A stretch of DNA of 64,000 nt from CBEUVQ01 sp965546615 (GCA_965546615.1 CBEUVQ010000002.1:49576-113575); one strand, 5' to 3'. Counted from the stretch's first letter, positions 52,829 to 61,843 are shown. A program made the numbers and translations. The notes: a model not told the origin generated them from the letters alone.

Positions 52829-53641
52829 TTAGCTAAGCAGGTGTTTTTTGGCTTTTCTCTTGGTAAAAGCAGTCAGCTCACTATAACCGACTTCTTTGGC
52901 CAGCTTTACCGCCTGGTCAAAATCCGCCCCGACATCTTCCGGTCGGTGGGCGTCAGAACTGATTACAATCGGTATTCCGTGATTAAAACAGGTTTTCAAC
53001 AACTGCGGGTGGGGATAAATTTCCTGCACCGGCTTTCTTAAACCGGCAGTACTGATTTCAATGCAGGTGCCGCTTTCCGCCAATGCTTTGGCAACCATAT
53101 CATATTGAGCCTGCAGAAATGCCGCATCTTGGGGAATATATTTAAAAATCTTAGCCAAATCAAGATGGGCAGCAATATCAAAGAGTTCACTTTTTGCCAA
53201 TTTCTCTACCCGGGTGAAATAATCACGCCAAATATTTTTCACATCTCCAGTCTGCCAACCTTCTTTCATTTCCTCCAAATCAAGACCCCAATTATCAATC
53301 CAGTGCACCGAACCGATGACATAATCAAATGGGTAGGCGGCAATAAAATCGGCTATTTCCTTTTCCTTACCGGGAAAGTAATCCATCTCAATGCCAAACT
53401 TAACATCTAATCCTTGTTCCCGCGCCTCGAAAATCAAATGCAGGTAGTCATCCATTGTTTGAGTTTGCCGAGGTTGTACCCATTCATTCCAAAACAAACC
53501 ACGCGTTTCTTTAAACCGATAGGCATGTTCCGATACCCCAAATTCGGTAATACCCCGCGCTTGTGCTTGGTTAACAAATTGTTTCAGCCATTCGACGGTG
53601 TACCGGCCTCTTTCGATATGCACATGATAGTCTGTCAGCAT
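52829..53641 (-). CDS. PHP-domain histidinol-phosphatase-like protein
   Basis: A 270-residue PHP-superfamily phosphoesterase. Metal ligands are in DYHVH at the N-terminus, SEHAYRF, GIEMDYF, GSVHWI, IAAHLD and SSDAHRPEDVG, matching the HisK type that releases phosphate from histidinol phosphate. It stands alone with no his genes nearby, so another phosphoester is possible. The ATG at 53641 is seven bases after GGAG; an ATG at 53647 overlaps that site. Confidence 0.85.
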   Translation of the reverse strand: MLTDYHVHIERGRYTVEWLKQFVNQAQARGITEFGVSEHAYRFKETRGLFWNEWVQPRQTQTMDDYLHLIFEAREQGLDVKFGIEMDYFPGKEKEIADFIAAYPFDYVIGSVHWIDNWGLDLEEMKEGWQTGDVKNIWRDYFTRVEKLAKSELFDIAAHLDLAKIFKYIPQDAAFLQAQYDMVAKALAESGTCIEISTAGLRKPVQEIYPHPQLLKTCFNHGIPIVISSDAHRPEDVGADFDQAVKLAKEVGYSELTAFTKRKAKKHLLS

Positions 53642-53683
53642 AAACATTCTCCTAACGTTGGGTTTTTTGATTAATTTATTAAT

Positions 53684-53707
53684 CAGGCTGTCAGCATTTT
53701 TAGCCTG
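53684..53707. repeat. hairpin with conserved loop, copy 1
   Basis: CAGGCT and AGCCTG enclose GTCAGCATTTTT. A second copy 51 bp later keeps almost the same loop on a different stem. Position: between the divergent PHP and cupin genes. Confidence 0.45.
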
Positions 53708-53734
53708 CCCACATTTTTTAATTTCTCAATGGGT

Positions 53735-53759
53735 TAAGCCGTCAGCAGTTTTAGGCTTG
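53735..53759. repeat. hairpin with conserved loop, copy 2
   Basis: AAGCC and GGCTT enclose GTCAGCAGTTTTA. The loop matches copy 1 except one base, while the stem differs but still pairs. Confidence 0.45.
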
Positions 53760-53880
53760 CAGCATTGCTGTTGGCACAAATAAAACATATATCAGTCTGA
53801 AAAAGCTAACAATATTTTAACATCTCACTGTATAATTATGTATAGAAATTTGCCAGATCAGTTATTTGAGGAGGGGGATT

Positions 53881-54228
53881 ATGTTTGTCAGTCATGTAAA
53901 AAAAATTAAAAGTGTCGAAGTTAACGCTCCCGGTGTAGTTGATACCGTGAAACAAGTATTAGTGGGACCGGAACAGGGGTGGTCCGGATGGGTAATGCGC
54001 CAATTCACACTGGGCAAAGGCGGAATGACCTCGAAACACCGCCACAAATGGCCGCACATTAACTACGTCGTAGGTGGTAACGGCAAGCTGTTTTTAGAAG
54101 GCCAGGAATATGATTTAGAAACAGGTTCTGTTGCCTACGTACCTGCCGATGCTGAGCACCAATTCAGAAACAGCGGTACCGGCGATTTTGCCTTTATTTG
54201 CATTGTGCCGGAAGAAGGAGATGTTTAA
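53881..54228 (+). CDS. single-domain cupin protein
   Basis: A 115-residue protein with a cupin barrel: motif 1 includes KHRHKWPHINYVVGGNGKLF and motif 2 is VPADAEHQF, with metal-binding histidines HRHK and the later H. GGAGGGGGATT precedes the ATG at 53881. Cupins of this size act in sugar or small-molecule binding, or as isomerases or dioxygenases. The specific role cannot be told from the sequence. It is a single plus-strand gene, ending at a terminator shared with the convergent reductase. Confidence 0.8.
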   Translation: MFVSHVKKIKSVEVNAPGVVDTVKQVLVGPEQGWSGWVMRQFTLGKGGMTSKHRHKWPHINYVVGGNGKLFLEGQEYDLETGSVAYVPADAEHQFRNSGTGDFAFICIVPEEGDV

Positions 54229-54269
54229 TTCCCAACCGCCAAATAACAGAAAAATGACAGCTGATAAAG

Positions 54270-54306
54270 TAAGAACTGCCGGCGGAATACCCACTGGCAG
54301 TTCTTA
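54270..54306. terminator. bidirectional terminator between cupin and aldo/keto reductase
   Basis: TAAGAACTGCC and GGCAGTTCTTA form an 11-bp stem between the two convergent genes. Confidence 0.7.
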
Positions 54307-54319
54307 TTTGTGCCAAAAA

Positions 54320-55327
54320 CTAATCAGCCAACTTGCTGCAGGCATCTTTCAGCATTTGTCTGATGGGCAGATCATAAGGGCATTTTTCTTCACACGCACC
54401 GCATTCCACACACTGATCCGCTCCTACTATGTCTTGATATCTATTTTTCGCCCAGTCCTTTAGGTTATAACGAGTGTAGTAACCTTCCAGCAGAAAAATC
54501 AGCGGGATGTTAATATTCTGCGGACAGGGCTGACAGTACTCACAGCGGCGGCAAAACGTTGTTCCCAGCTGATCGGTTTCTTTCTTTAAAGCAGACATTT
54601 CTTCTTCTGTTAACGGCCGGATGCCCTCGCCGATCTCTGCATTGGCCGCTACCTGCTCAATGGAATCCATTCCGGGTATAATTGAACTTACAGGGTAAGC
54701 AAGAATAAACCGCAGCGCTAAGTCAGCTTGTCTGATTGCCCCACCGGCCAACGGTTTCATCACAATTACACCGGTGTTGGCAGACTCAGCCAACGCCAAC
54801 AGCTCTTCGCCGTTTGCTGCTTCTACCGCATTAAAGGGAAACTGGATGGTTTCTATTTCTGCAGCTTTAATTGCCTCTTTTAAAACAGCAGGAATATGGC
54901 TTGTAATGCCGATGTGCTTAACAATCCCCTTTTTTTTGGCTTCTGTCAACGCTTCCAATGCCCCACCGGCACTTAAAATTTGATCTAATTCCTCTTTGGT
55001 TTTAACATTATGGAATTGATATAAATCGATATAATCTACTCCCAACTGCTGCAGACTAATTTGAATGTCTTCAGCCATTAATTCCTTGGTGCGGGCCATC
55101 GACTTGGTGGCAATAACAGCCTCACTGCGCCGGGCTGCAAGTACTTGACCCAGCTTGCTTTCACTGTCGGTGTAACCGCGGGCGGTGTCGAAAAAATTCA
55201 TCCCCAAATCTAAAGCTTTATTGACAATATCTTTCGCTTTGTCAAAGGAAACCCTTTGAATAGGCAGCCCGCCAAAACCAATTATTGATACCTTTAAACC
55301 GCTTCTACCTAAAGTACGATACTGCAT
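54320..55327 (-). CDS. aldo/keto reductase with C-terminal [4Fe-4S] domain
   Basis: A 335-residue protein. An aldo/keto reductase barrel (N-terminal RTLGRSGLKVSIIGFGGLP; catalytic DTARGYTDSESKLG) is followed by a Cys-rich segment (CRRCEYCQPCPQ) and a ferredoxin-type motif CVECGACEEKCPYDLP that can hold an iron-sulfur cluster. This fused type is frequent in anaerobes. The electron partner and substrate are unknown. It precedes an unrelated aminotransferase on the same strand. Confidence 0.9.
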   Translation of the reverse strand: MQYRTLGRSGLKVSIIGFGGLPIQRVSFDKAKDIVNKALDLGMNFFDTARGYTDSESKLGQVLAARRSEAVIATKSMARTKELMAEDIQISLQQLGVDYIDLYQFHNVKTKEELDQILSAGGALEALTEAKKKGIVKHIGITSHIPAVLKEAIKAAEIETIQFPFNAVEAANGEELLALAESANTGVIVMKPLAGGAIRQADLALRFILAYPVSSIIPGMDSIEQVAANAEIGEGIRPLTEEEMSALKKETDQLGTTFCRRCEYCQPCPQNINIPLIFLLEGYYTRYNLKDWAKNRYQDIVGADQCVECGACEEKCPYDLPIRQMLKDACSKLAD

Positions 55328-55360
55328 TGTTCCATCTCCCAGTGTGTTATTTAATCATTA

Positions 55361-56554
55361 TTACTTTTCTATCGCCTTTTTCATTCTGGCTAAACCCTCA
55401 ATGATATTTTCTTTTGATGCAGCAAAAGAAAGGCGGATATACTCTTCAGTTTCGCCCTCGTTGCGCATGCCGAAAGAAGTCTGCGGCAGCACCGCTACAC
55501 CGGCTTGGTACAGCAGGTACTGCTGCAGTTCTTTCGCTGTTTTAAATCCCAACTTCCGACAAGCGGCAGTTACATTGGCGTAAGCATAAAAAGCCCCTTT
55601 TGGTTTTAAGCAGCTAATGCCCTCAATAGCGTTTAATCCGTCAACAATCAAATCCCGCCGTTCTTTAAATTTCTGCACCATTTTGGCGGTATCCTGCTGC
55701 AGCCCGGTAATCGCTTCAATTGCCGCTTTCTGAATAAAAGTGGCGGTACAAGAAACACTGTTAGTCACTAAACGGGCAATGGCATTGGTAACCATCTCGG
55801 GAGCAATTCCATAGCCAATGCGCCAACCGGTCATAGCGTATGTTTTGGAAAATCCATCAATCAGAATTGTTCTTTCTTTCATTCCCGGCAGTGAAATAAT
55901 ACTCTCAAATTTTTGATCGTAAATGATACGCGAATATACCTCGTCAGACATCACCCACAAATCATGCTGCTGCGCAATTTCAGCCACTTTTTTCAAATCA
56001 GCGGAACTTAAAACACCGCCGGTAGGGTTTTGCGGCGAATTGAGAATAATCAGCTTGGTTTTGTCGGTGATTTTTTGCTCTAACTCTTCCGGCAAAAATG
56101 AAAATTCCCGCTCTTCCCTTAATGCTAAAGGCACCGGCACCCCACCGATGTACCTAATTACCGACTCGTAAATGGGAAAACCGGGATTGGGATAAATAAC
56201 TTCATCACCCGGGTTAACGGTAGCCATCAATCCGTAAAATATAATTGGCTTTGCCCCCGGAGTAACCACCACTTCGTTAGGTTCAACCATTATACTGCGT
56301 GTTTTTGAAATATATTCCGCCAAAACTTGGCGCAGCTCCATCAACCCCGCCGACGGACTGTAATGGGTATAATTTTCGTTAATGGCCTTGATACCGGCTT
56401 CTTTAATGTTTTGCGGAGTATTAAAATCCGGCTCACCAATGGAAAAACTGATAATATCATTGCCCTGCGCTTTTAGTTTTTCTACCTCAGCTAATACTTC
56501 AAAGGCAGTTTCAGTGCCCAAATTATACATTTTATCTGCCAGCCTCACAGACAT
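55361..56554 (-). CDS. PLP-dependent class I/II aminotransferase (AspC/PatA-like)
   Basis: A 397-residue fold-type I aminotransferase. The PLP Lys is in SKTYAMTGWRIGY, with YGLMAT, NSPQNPTGG and the PLP-phosphate-binding region also present. Aspartate or aromatic aminotransferase activity is most common for this subgroup, and bifunctional use is possible. AGGTGGG lies before the ATG. The 225 bp upstream of it hold only the tRNA-Arg promoter. Substrate is not determined. Confidence 0.9.
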   Translation of the reverse strand: MSVRLADKMYNLGTETAFEVLAEVEKLKAQGNDIISFSIGEPDFNTPQNIKEAGIKAINENYTHYSPSAGLMELRQVLAEYISKTRSIMVEPNEVVVTPGAKPIIFYGLMATVNPGDEVIYPNPGFPIYESVIRYIGGVPVPLALREEREFSFLPEELEQKITDKTKLIILNSPQNPTGGVLSSADLKKVAEIAQQHDLWVMSDEVYSRIIYDQKFESIISLPGMKERTILIDGFSKTYAMTGWRIGYGIAPEMVTNAIARLVTNSVSCTATFIQKAAIEAITGLQQDTAKMVQKFKERRDLIVDGLNAIEGISCLKPKGAFYAYANVTAACRKLGFKTAKELQQYLLYQAGVAVLPQTSFGMRNEGETEEYIRLSFAASKENIIEGLARMKKAIEK

Positions 56555-56720
56555 CCCACCTCGTTGTCACTTTAAAATAAAATAAAACAAATTTATACTT
56601 CACCATTGAAATAGCTTATCCTTTAATTACTGCAAAAAAACAGACAAATAAAATTAAATCGTTAGCGAAGATAAGCATTTAAACCATATTATCTTATCAA
56701 AATATTCCGCTCTTTATTTA

Positions 56721-56749
56721 TTGACATCTGCTAATATTTTTGCTAACAT
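56721..56749 (+). promoter_or_regulatory. sigma-A promoter of tRNA-Arg
   Basis: TTGACA (56721-56726), 17 bp, TAACAT (56744-56749), 31 bp upstream of the tRNA. Confidence 0.75.
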
Positions 56750-56779
56750 GATGAGTGTTGACTTCACAGTTAAATATTT

Positions 56780-56856
<77 letters not shown>

Positions 56857-56859
56857 ATA

Positions 56860-56895
56860 AAAAACACCTTTTGCGCTTTGTCAGAAGGTGTTTTT
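56860..56895 (+). terminator. tRNA-Arg terminator
   Basis: AAAACACCTT and AAGGTGTTTTT pair just after the tRNA, with five T's. Confidence 0.85.
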
Positions 56896-56926
56896 GCATT
56901 ATATTACAAAAAGGGAGAAAAACAAA

Positions 56927-57133
56927 ATGAAATCAGTAATAAGCATGTCATTAATATGTATTCTTTCATTAATTATTATAGGCGGATGCTCAAAAAACAC
57001 CGAACAACCAAAGACAGGTGATTATCAAGGCGAGATAGCCCCCTATGCCATGGGCACACAAAAATTTGTTGTGCCGTACAGTCTGCTGGAAGAAGGCTTA
57101 AATCCTGCCTACTTCAGCAGATCATCGAAATGA
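56927..57133 (+). CDS. small lipoprotein preceding the second GerB
   Basis: A 68-residue protein with a signal peptide (VISMSLICILSLIIIGG) and lipobox Cys in IIGGC, then a short hydrophilic tail. The ATG at 56927 is chosen because AAAGGGAG lies just upstream. It is not a recognisable GerC, which would have about 380 residues, and no named family comes to mind. It is followed by a GerB-type permease, with a hairpin between. Its role there is inferred from position only. Confidence 0.6.
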   Translation: MKSVISMSLICILSLIIIGGCSKNTEQPKTGDYQGEIAPYAMGTQKFVVPYSLLEEGLNPAYFSRSSK

Positions 57134-57147
57134 TTACAGCAGTTTAT

Positions 57148-57177
57148 AAGGCTTTCAGCTTTTGCTGAAAGCCTTAA
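57148..57177 (+). terminator. hairpin after small lipoprotein gene
   Basis: AAGGCTTTCAGC and GCTGAAAGCCTT form a perfect 12-bp stem with a TTTT loop. The T-tract is short, so it could be a terminator or an attenuator between the two genes. Confidence 0.7.
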
Positions 57178-57266
57178 TTTATATTGTACAAACGCGGCTT
57201 TATAAAAATCATCAAATTCATAGCTTTTAACTATTTGGAAAGGATAATAGGTGGAGGTAATATTTG

Positions 57267-58334
57267 ATGTATTTAATTTCCACCCTGGAGTTTTTTGTAT
57301 TAATTGTAAGCGCTGTTATTGCCAATGGATTATTGTCTCTGCCACAAACTGCGGTTAGCATTGGCGGTTCGGGTGGATGGATTGTGGTATTGGCATTTGG
57401 AATATATTCTTTGTTTCAAGCGGCAATTTTGGTAACAATCATTAGGCGGTTTCCACACAGTGATTTTATCGCGGTAAATCAAAAAATTTTAGGCAGGTCG
57501 TTAGGAAGCATCGTTGTCTTTTCTTTGGCAGTTTACTTTATTTTATTGGCCGGCTTAGTGTCCCGAGGAATAACTAATTTCGCCACTACCACCACTTATC
57601 TGAACACTCCGACGGCTTTAATAATCAGTATTTTTGTCTTCTTAAGCATATTTGCAATTTATAACGGACTGGAAGTAATCGCCAGAGTTAATATATTTTT
57701 GTTTATCATTAAACTGACAGCATTTATTATTTTGCTTTTATTGATCATTCCCAATTTAGAATGGTCAAACCTCCTGCCGTTATGGGAACGGGGTACTTCC
57801 TCCTGGTTGGAAGGAGTACTCAACATTCACTCATCTTATTCCGGTTTTATTATTCTTGCTTTCCTTCACCCCCACCTTAGAAAGAAAAAATATTCTTTAC
57901 AGGCTGCTGTTTTTGCCTTGGGTTTCATTAGTTTTATTTATACACTGGTGACAATACTAACAGTGCTGGCAATCGGCAGTGATGAAGTAGTGCGGTTAAT
58001 CTGGCCAACCTTCTCTTTGGTGGGAAAAATTGAATATCCTATCAATTCCCTGTTTATGGCTATTTGGGTGACCAGCGCTTTTAGTGTAATTTCCTCTTGT
58101 ATTTTTATTGCAGTGTATAGTTTTGAAAAGTTATTTAAGTTTAGAAACGTTAAACATCTGCTGCTGCCGTTAGGGATTATTGTAATCTGTATCGCTCTGC
58201 TTCCCAAAAGCGTTATTGAAACAGCGACATTCGGCCGCCAAATTGCTGTTTTAGGCATCTTCTTTGAATGGCTGCTGCCTTTAATACTGATGATGTTTGC
58301 CTTTAGAATAAAAAACTGCCGGCGGCGTTTATAA
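57267..58334 (+). CDS. second GerB-like endospore germination permease
   Basis: A 355-residue protein of the GerAB/YndE family with about ten membrane segments, N-terminal YLISTLEFFVLIVSAVIAN. It is more divergent from canonical GerB than the one at 30 kb. ATG at 57267 follows GGAGG by nine bases; TTG at 57264 is an alternative. No GerA or GerC gene accompanies it, only the 68-residue lipoprotein, so it may be part of a trans-acting or reduced receptor. Amino acid transport is the other possibility. Confidence 0.75.
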   Translation: MYLISTLEFFVLIVSAVIANGLLSLPQTAVSIGGSGGWIVVLAFGIYSLFQAAILVTIIRRFPHSDFIAVNQKILGRSLGSIVVFSLAVYFILLAGLVSRGITNFATTTTYLNTPTALIISIFVFLSIFAIYNGLEVIARVNIFLFIIKLTAFIILLLLIIPNLEWSNLLPLWERGTSSWLEGVLNIHSSYSGFIILAFLHPHLRKKKYSLQAAVFALGFISFIYTLVTILTVLAIGSDEVVRLIWPTFSLVGKIEYPINSLFMAIWVTSAFSVISSCIFIAVYSFEKLFKFRNVKHLLLPLGIIVICIALLPKSVIETATFGRQIAVLGIFFEWLLPLILMMFAFRIKNCRRRL

Positions 58335-58340
58335 GAAAAT

Positions 58341-58377
58341 GCAGGTTGTTTATTCATCAACCTGCACTTTCATTTTT
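58341..58377. terminator. bidirectional terminator between gerB2 and terC
   Basis: GCAGGTTG and TCAACCTGC pair between the convergent genes, followed on the plus strand by a TTTTTTT run. Confidence 0.75.
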
Positions 58378-59021
58378 TTATTGTGTCCCGCAATTAACAC
58401 ACCGCCAATAATTAACACAATGAACATATATTTAAGCATCGGCTGTACAAACCATGCTTTGATGAGCGGCTCACCGGTAATCATTTTTCCGGCAGTCAAT
58501 GCAATTACCGCTGCGCCGATATAGATAATCACCGGGTAACGTTCAATCCACTTAATGATAACGGTGCTTCCCCAAACCACAATCGGCACGCTGATTAAGA
58601 GTCCTAAAACCACCAGCAAGAAACTGCCGTGAGCTGAGCCGGCTACCGCCAAAACATTATCTAACCCCATCACCGCATCAGCAATAATGATGGTTTTAAT
58701 CGCCCCCAAGCGGCTGTCACCGGCTTCGATATTTTCATGATCTTTTTCTTCGATAAGCAGCTTATAAGCTATCCAAATAAGTAATACCCCCCCGGCCAGC
58801 ATCAAACCGGGGATTTTCAAAAGCCATACCACAGCAAAAGTAGCAAGTGCGCGAATAACCACCGCCCCTACAGTACCCCAAACAATAACTTGTTTTTGGT
58901 GTACTTTGGGCAGATTTCTGGCGGCCATACCAATAACAATAGCGTTATCACCGGCAAGCACTAAATCAATGATAATGATGGCCAGCAGCGCTGAAAAAAA
59001 CTCTGCAGAGAATAATTCCAT
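58350..59021 (-). CDS. TerC family integral membrane protein
   Basis: A 223-residue, seven-segment TerC/YjbE-type protein. The acidic motifs typical of the family are visible (VLAGDNAIVIGMAAR; DAVMGLDNVLAVAG). Members are linked to manganese homeostasis and to loading Mn on secreted enzymes, and in many Firmicutes they follow a yybP-ykoY riboswitch, as here. The terminator of the switch lies 127 bp before the ATG. Mn efflux or export is the most likely activity. Confidence 0.9.
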   Translation of the reverse strand: MELFSAEFFSALLAIIIIDLVLAGDNAIVIGMAARNLPKVHQKQVIVWGTVGAVVIRALATFAVVWLLKIPGLMLAGGVLLIWIAYKLLIEEKDHENIEAGDSRLGAIKTIIIADAVMGLDNVLAVAGSAHGSFLLVVLGLLISVPIVVWGSTVIIKWIERYPVIIYIGAAVIALTAGKMITGEPLIKAWFVQPMLKYMFIVLIIGGVLIAGHNKKMKVQVDE

Positions 59022-59147
59022 AGGTAAATTCCTCCTTATTTGTTCGACATAAGCTATTATTTCCCTAAAAACAAAAAACGTTTTTTATTGAAAGGCGGCA
59101 TCTCTTATATCCTTGACACATTATTCCCCCTGTAAAGCTTTCTGTCC

Positions 59148-59190
59148 AAAAAAAACAAAAAGACCTCTACTTAATAACAGTAAAGGTCTT
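59148..59190 (-). terminator. riboswitch-controlled terminator before terC
   Basis: AGACCTTTACT (59189-59179) pairs with AAGTAGAGGTCT (59172-59161), followed by TTTTTGTTTTTTTT. The 5' arm includes the CCTTT that closes the aptamer, so the two folds exclude each other. Confidence 0.9.
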
Positions 59191-59276
59191 GCTAACAACT
59201 CAGCGTTGCCAACAAAGCCGGGGTTAGTTACCCGTAATGACGACTTTGCTGTAGCAGCTACTCCCCTTTAGCTTAG
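59180..59276 (-). ncRNA. yybP-ykoY (Mn2+) riboswitch aptamer
   Basis: The minus strand has the class signatures AAAGGGGAGTAGC, GTCGTCATTACGGG, CCCCGGC and GGCAACGCTGAG, with P1 formed by AAAGG (59269-59265) and CCTTT (59186-59182). This class binds Mn2+ and turns on exporters. Position before a TerC gene is classic. A covariance search would confirm boundaries. Confidence 0.9.
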
Positions 59277-59294
59277 GGATATTTAATTAATGCT

Positions 59295-59323
59295 ATAATA
59301 CTGATAATGCTATTATATGTCAA
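59295..59323 (-). promoter_or_regulatory. sigma-A promoter for terC
   Basis: TTGACA (59323-59318), 17 bp, TATTAT (59300-59295) upstream of the riboswitch. Confidence 0.75.
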
Positions 59324-59339
59324 TAGTGATATATATTAG

Positions 59340-60992
59340 CTACACAATTCTGCTGCCGCCGATAAATTCTCTGATGATAGAGGTCGGCGGAATATCCAGC
59401 TCATCTGTAATGTCCCGAAAATACATTAAAAATCTCAACAAACGCTTTGCTTCGATGTAACCCTCTTCATCTTTTTTCACCGACTGCAGCAGCGGCACTG
59501 CATATTTTTTCAGCACCGCCAGCTCATAAATCAAGGTAGAGTTAAACATTGCATCCGCCTGCTCTTGGTAGGGGAAAATGTTTTTCTCTTCACCGCGGCG
59601 TACCGAAGGCCACATTTTAATGGTATCTTTAGCTTTGTGTCCTCTGAATTGATAATCGCGCACAATTCTTCTGATCAGCCGGCTGTCAGTTGTGGAAACA
59701 CGATTGTGATAATCTAAATTCAACTGTGTCAGCGGACTGATATAAATTTTAAATTTATATTCATCAGCTATCGAAGCCGTTAACAGGTTGTTCAGCCCGT
59801 GAATGCCTTCTAAAATAATCGGTTGTTCTTCAGTGATCTTTAATTTATTGCCGTGAAACTCTCTTTTGCCTTTCTTGAAGTTGTAATGCGGTAATTCTAT
59901 TTCTTTTCCCTCCAGCAGTGCCTGCAAATGCTCATTAAACAATGCTAAATCCAGTGCATATATCGATTCAAAATCATAGTTACCGTCAATATCCAGCGGA
60001 GTATCCTCCCGGTCGACAAAATAGTCGTCCAACGAAATTGCCACCGGCTTTAAGCGGTTTACCCTAAGCTGAGTGGCCAGCCGCCGCGAGAAAGTGGTTT
60101 TGCCGGAAGATGAAGGCCCGGCAATTAAAATAATCCGCTTCTTAGTGGGGTGAGCGGTAATTTCATCGGCAATTTTAATAATTTTATTTTCGTGCAGTGC
60201 CTCCACAGTACGAATTAACTCGGAATAGCGTCCTTTGACAATAATTTCATTTAAATCTCCTACCATGTTGACACCCATAATTCCCGCCCACTCTTTGGTT
60301 TCACGAAACGCTTTTAACAGCTTGGGCTGATAGAGGTGCTGCGTTAATTCCTTGGGATTGCTTTTTTTCGGGCAGAGCAGCACTACCCCGTCATCTTCCG
60401 GAATAACGTCAAATAATTTTAAATACCCGGTAGACGGCACCAAAAAACCGTAAAAGTAATCTTTGTAATCCCCCAAAGAATAAACGCTGACATGTTCCTT
60501 ATCCAGGTTTTCAAACAGGTGAATTTTATCCCACCGCCCGGTTTCTTCAAACAGTTTAACAGCCTCTTTTACCGGCAGAGTCTCTTTAATAAAAGGGATA
60601 TCTTCTTTCACCAGTTGAAGCATTTTCTTTTTAATTTTTTGCACAGTGTGCTGGTTGAAATTCTTGCAGCCTTTTACAATGCAGTACTGTCCCTTACTAA
60701 GCGTGTGGCACAGCTCAATTTCCGCTTCTTTAATGATATCGTGAGCAGCTTTGACAAACAAAAAGGATAAACTTCTTTTGTAGCACTTTTGACCGTCGGT
60801 AGTGGTTAAATCTAAAAATTTTATGTCAGCATTGTCATTTAACCGATAAGTTAGTTCTTTAAGCTCGTTATTTACTACACCTAAAACAATGCTGTGGTGT
60901 TGATAGCGGTCATCAGCTATTTCCGCTAACGTAATCCCCTGATCATAAGTTAATTTTTCACCGTCAACAGTCACATTAATACCGGCCATCAT
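59340..60992 (-). CDS. nucleoside kinase with TGS domain
   Basis: A 550-residue protein with an N-terminal TGS domain (about 1-60), a threonyl-tRNA-synthetase-like middle part (about 60-230), and a uridine-kinase/phosphoribulokinase domain with Walker A GPSSSGKTTFS near residue 293 and LDDYFVDREDTPLDIDGNYDFE downstream. This fused architecture is widespread in Clostridia. Nucleoside phosphorylation (salvage) is expected; the function of the TGS portion is unknown. AAAGGAG precedes ATGATG. It is convergent with no gene but overlaps none. Confidence 0.9.
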   Translation of the reverse strand: MMAGINVTVDGEKLTYDQGITLAEIADDRYQHHSIVLGVVNNELKELTYRLNDNADIKFLDLTTTDGQKCYKRSLSFLFVKAAHDIIKEAEIELCHTLSKGQYCIVKGCKNFNQHTVQKIKKKMLQLVKEDIPFIKETLPVKEAVKLFEETGRWDKIHLFENLDKEHVSVYSLGDYKDYFYGFLVPSTGYLKLFDVIPEDDGVVLLCPKKSNPKELTQHLYQPKLLKAFRETKEWAGIMGVNMVGDLNEIIVKGRYSELIRTVEALHENKIIKIADEITAHPTKKRIILIAGPSSSGKTTFSRRLATQLRVNRLKPVAISLDDYFVDREDTPLDIDGNYDFESIYALDLALFNEHLQALLEGKEIELPHYNFKKGKREFHGNKLKITEEQPIILEGIHGLNNLLTASIADEYKFKIYISPLTQLNLDYHNRVSTTDSRLIRRIVRDYQFRGHKAKDTIKMWPSVRRGEEKNIFPYQEQADAMFNSTLIYELAVLKKYAVPLLQSVKKDEEGYIEAKRLLRFLMYFRDITDELDIPPTSIIREFIGGSRIV

Positions 60993-61149
60993 CTACTCTC
61001 CTTTCTCTTTGAATTAATCATTCTGTTCTTCAGTTAAGGTGCTTAATCAAATTCCAACTGCAATTTGCAATTTTGATAAAATACAAATTTAAATTATATT
61101 ATAATTCAAAAAAGCAGAACCGTCTAACGCTAAAACACCGCAGCAAAAG

Positions 61150-61195
61150 ATAAAACCCGCTGTTTTCTAAATAATTAAATATTACAGCAGGTTTA
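61150..61195 (-). terminator. CPBP gene terminator
   Basis: AAACC-GCTGT and ACAGC-GGTTT arms enclose a long AT-rich loop and are followed by TTATCTTTT on the minus strand. Confidence 0.65.
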
Positions 61196-61210
61196 AGCCA
61201 TCTTTCATCA

Positions 61211-61834
61211 TTACATTACCGGGAAAAAGACAAAAATTCCGGTTGTCCATAATGCATGCGAAATAGTTACTGTCAAAACGTTTCTTTCCTTCCAATAAAT
61301 ATAGCCCCAAAACAACCCGGCGACCAGCGCAGCCATTACCAGCATAAAATTTCCGGACGATATGTGTACCCCGGCATAAACCAGAGCAGCAGCAATCCAG
61401 CCGGCGAAACCACCAAATGTCTGCATTGTCCAGCGCTGCAAAAAATTTCTCCAAAATATTTCTTCACCGGGGCTGGTAACAAACAGCAGTACCAATGTAA
61501 TAATCAGCCCCTCAGCCTGAGTACGGATATGGTAGATTGACGAAATCTGCGGTTGAGCGAAATTAAACATTAACTGCGACAGGTAATTGCCTGCAAAAAA
61601 AATCAAATACAGCAGCAGTGCCGAGCCTACGCCAATGAAGATTGCCCGCAGATTAAAATCCGCCCGGCGATAGGGAAAGCCTCCCCAAACAATTGCTAAA
61701 ATACTAAGCGTTGTGGCTGCTGCCCCCATGGAGAGCCAAAAATTAAACATCTGTACCGAAAACGTCAAATACCAAAAAAATGCCGCCAACACAACGGTAA
61801 ATATCACCTGACCGGTTTTAATTGTTCTGCTCAT
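61211..61834 (-). CDS. CPBP family intramembrane metalloprotease
   Basis: A 207-residue protein with about seven membrane segments. The glutamate motif EEIFWR, followed by FWGYIYWKERNV and ISHALW, matches CPBP/Abi proteases (Rce1-like). Members cleave prenylated proteins in eukaryotes and small peptides in bacteria. No bacteriocin or peptide gene is adjacent. It starts 10 bp after menA on the same strand and so is probably cotranscribed. Confidence 0.88.
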   Translation of the reverse strand: MSRTIKTGQVIFTVVLAAFFWYLTFSVQMFNFWLSMGAAATTLSILAIVWGGFPYRRADFNLRAIFIGVGSALLLYLIFFAGNYLSQLMFNFAQPQISSIYHIRTQAEGLIITLVLLFVTSPGEEIFWRNFLQRWTMQTFGGFAGWIAAALVYAGVHISSGNFMLVMAALVAGLFWGYIYWKERNVLTVTISHALWTTGIFVFFPVM

Positions 61835-61843
61835 GTCTACCCC

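Noticed and set aside
61182..61454. Open frame at the end of the CPBP gene
   Set aside because: Shadow in another frame of the CPBP protein; no ribosome-binding site.
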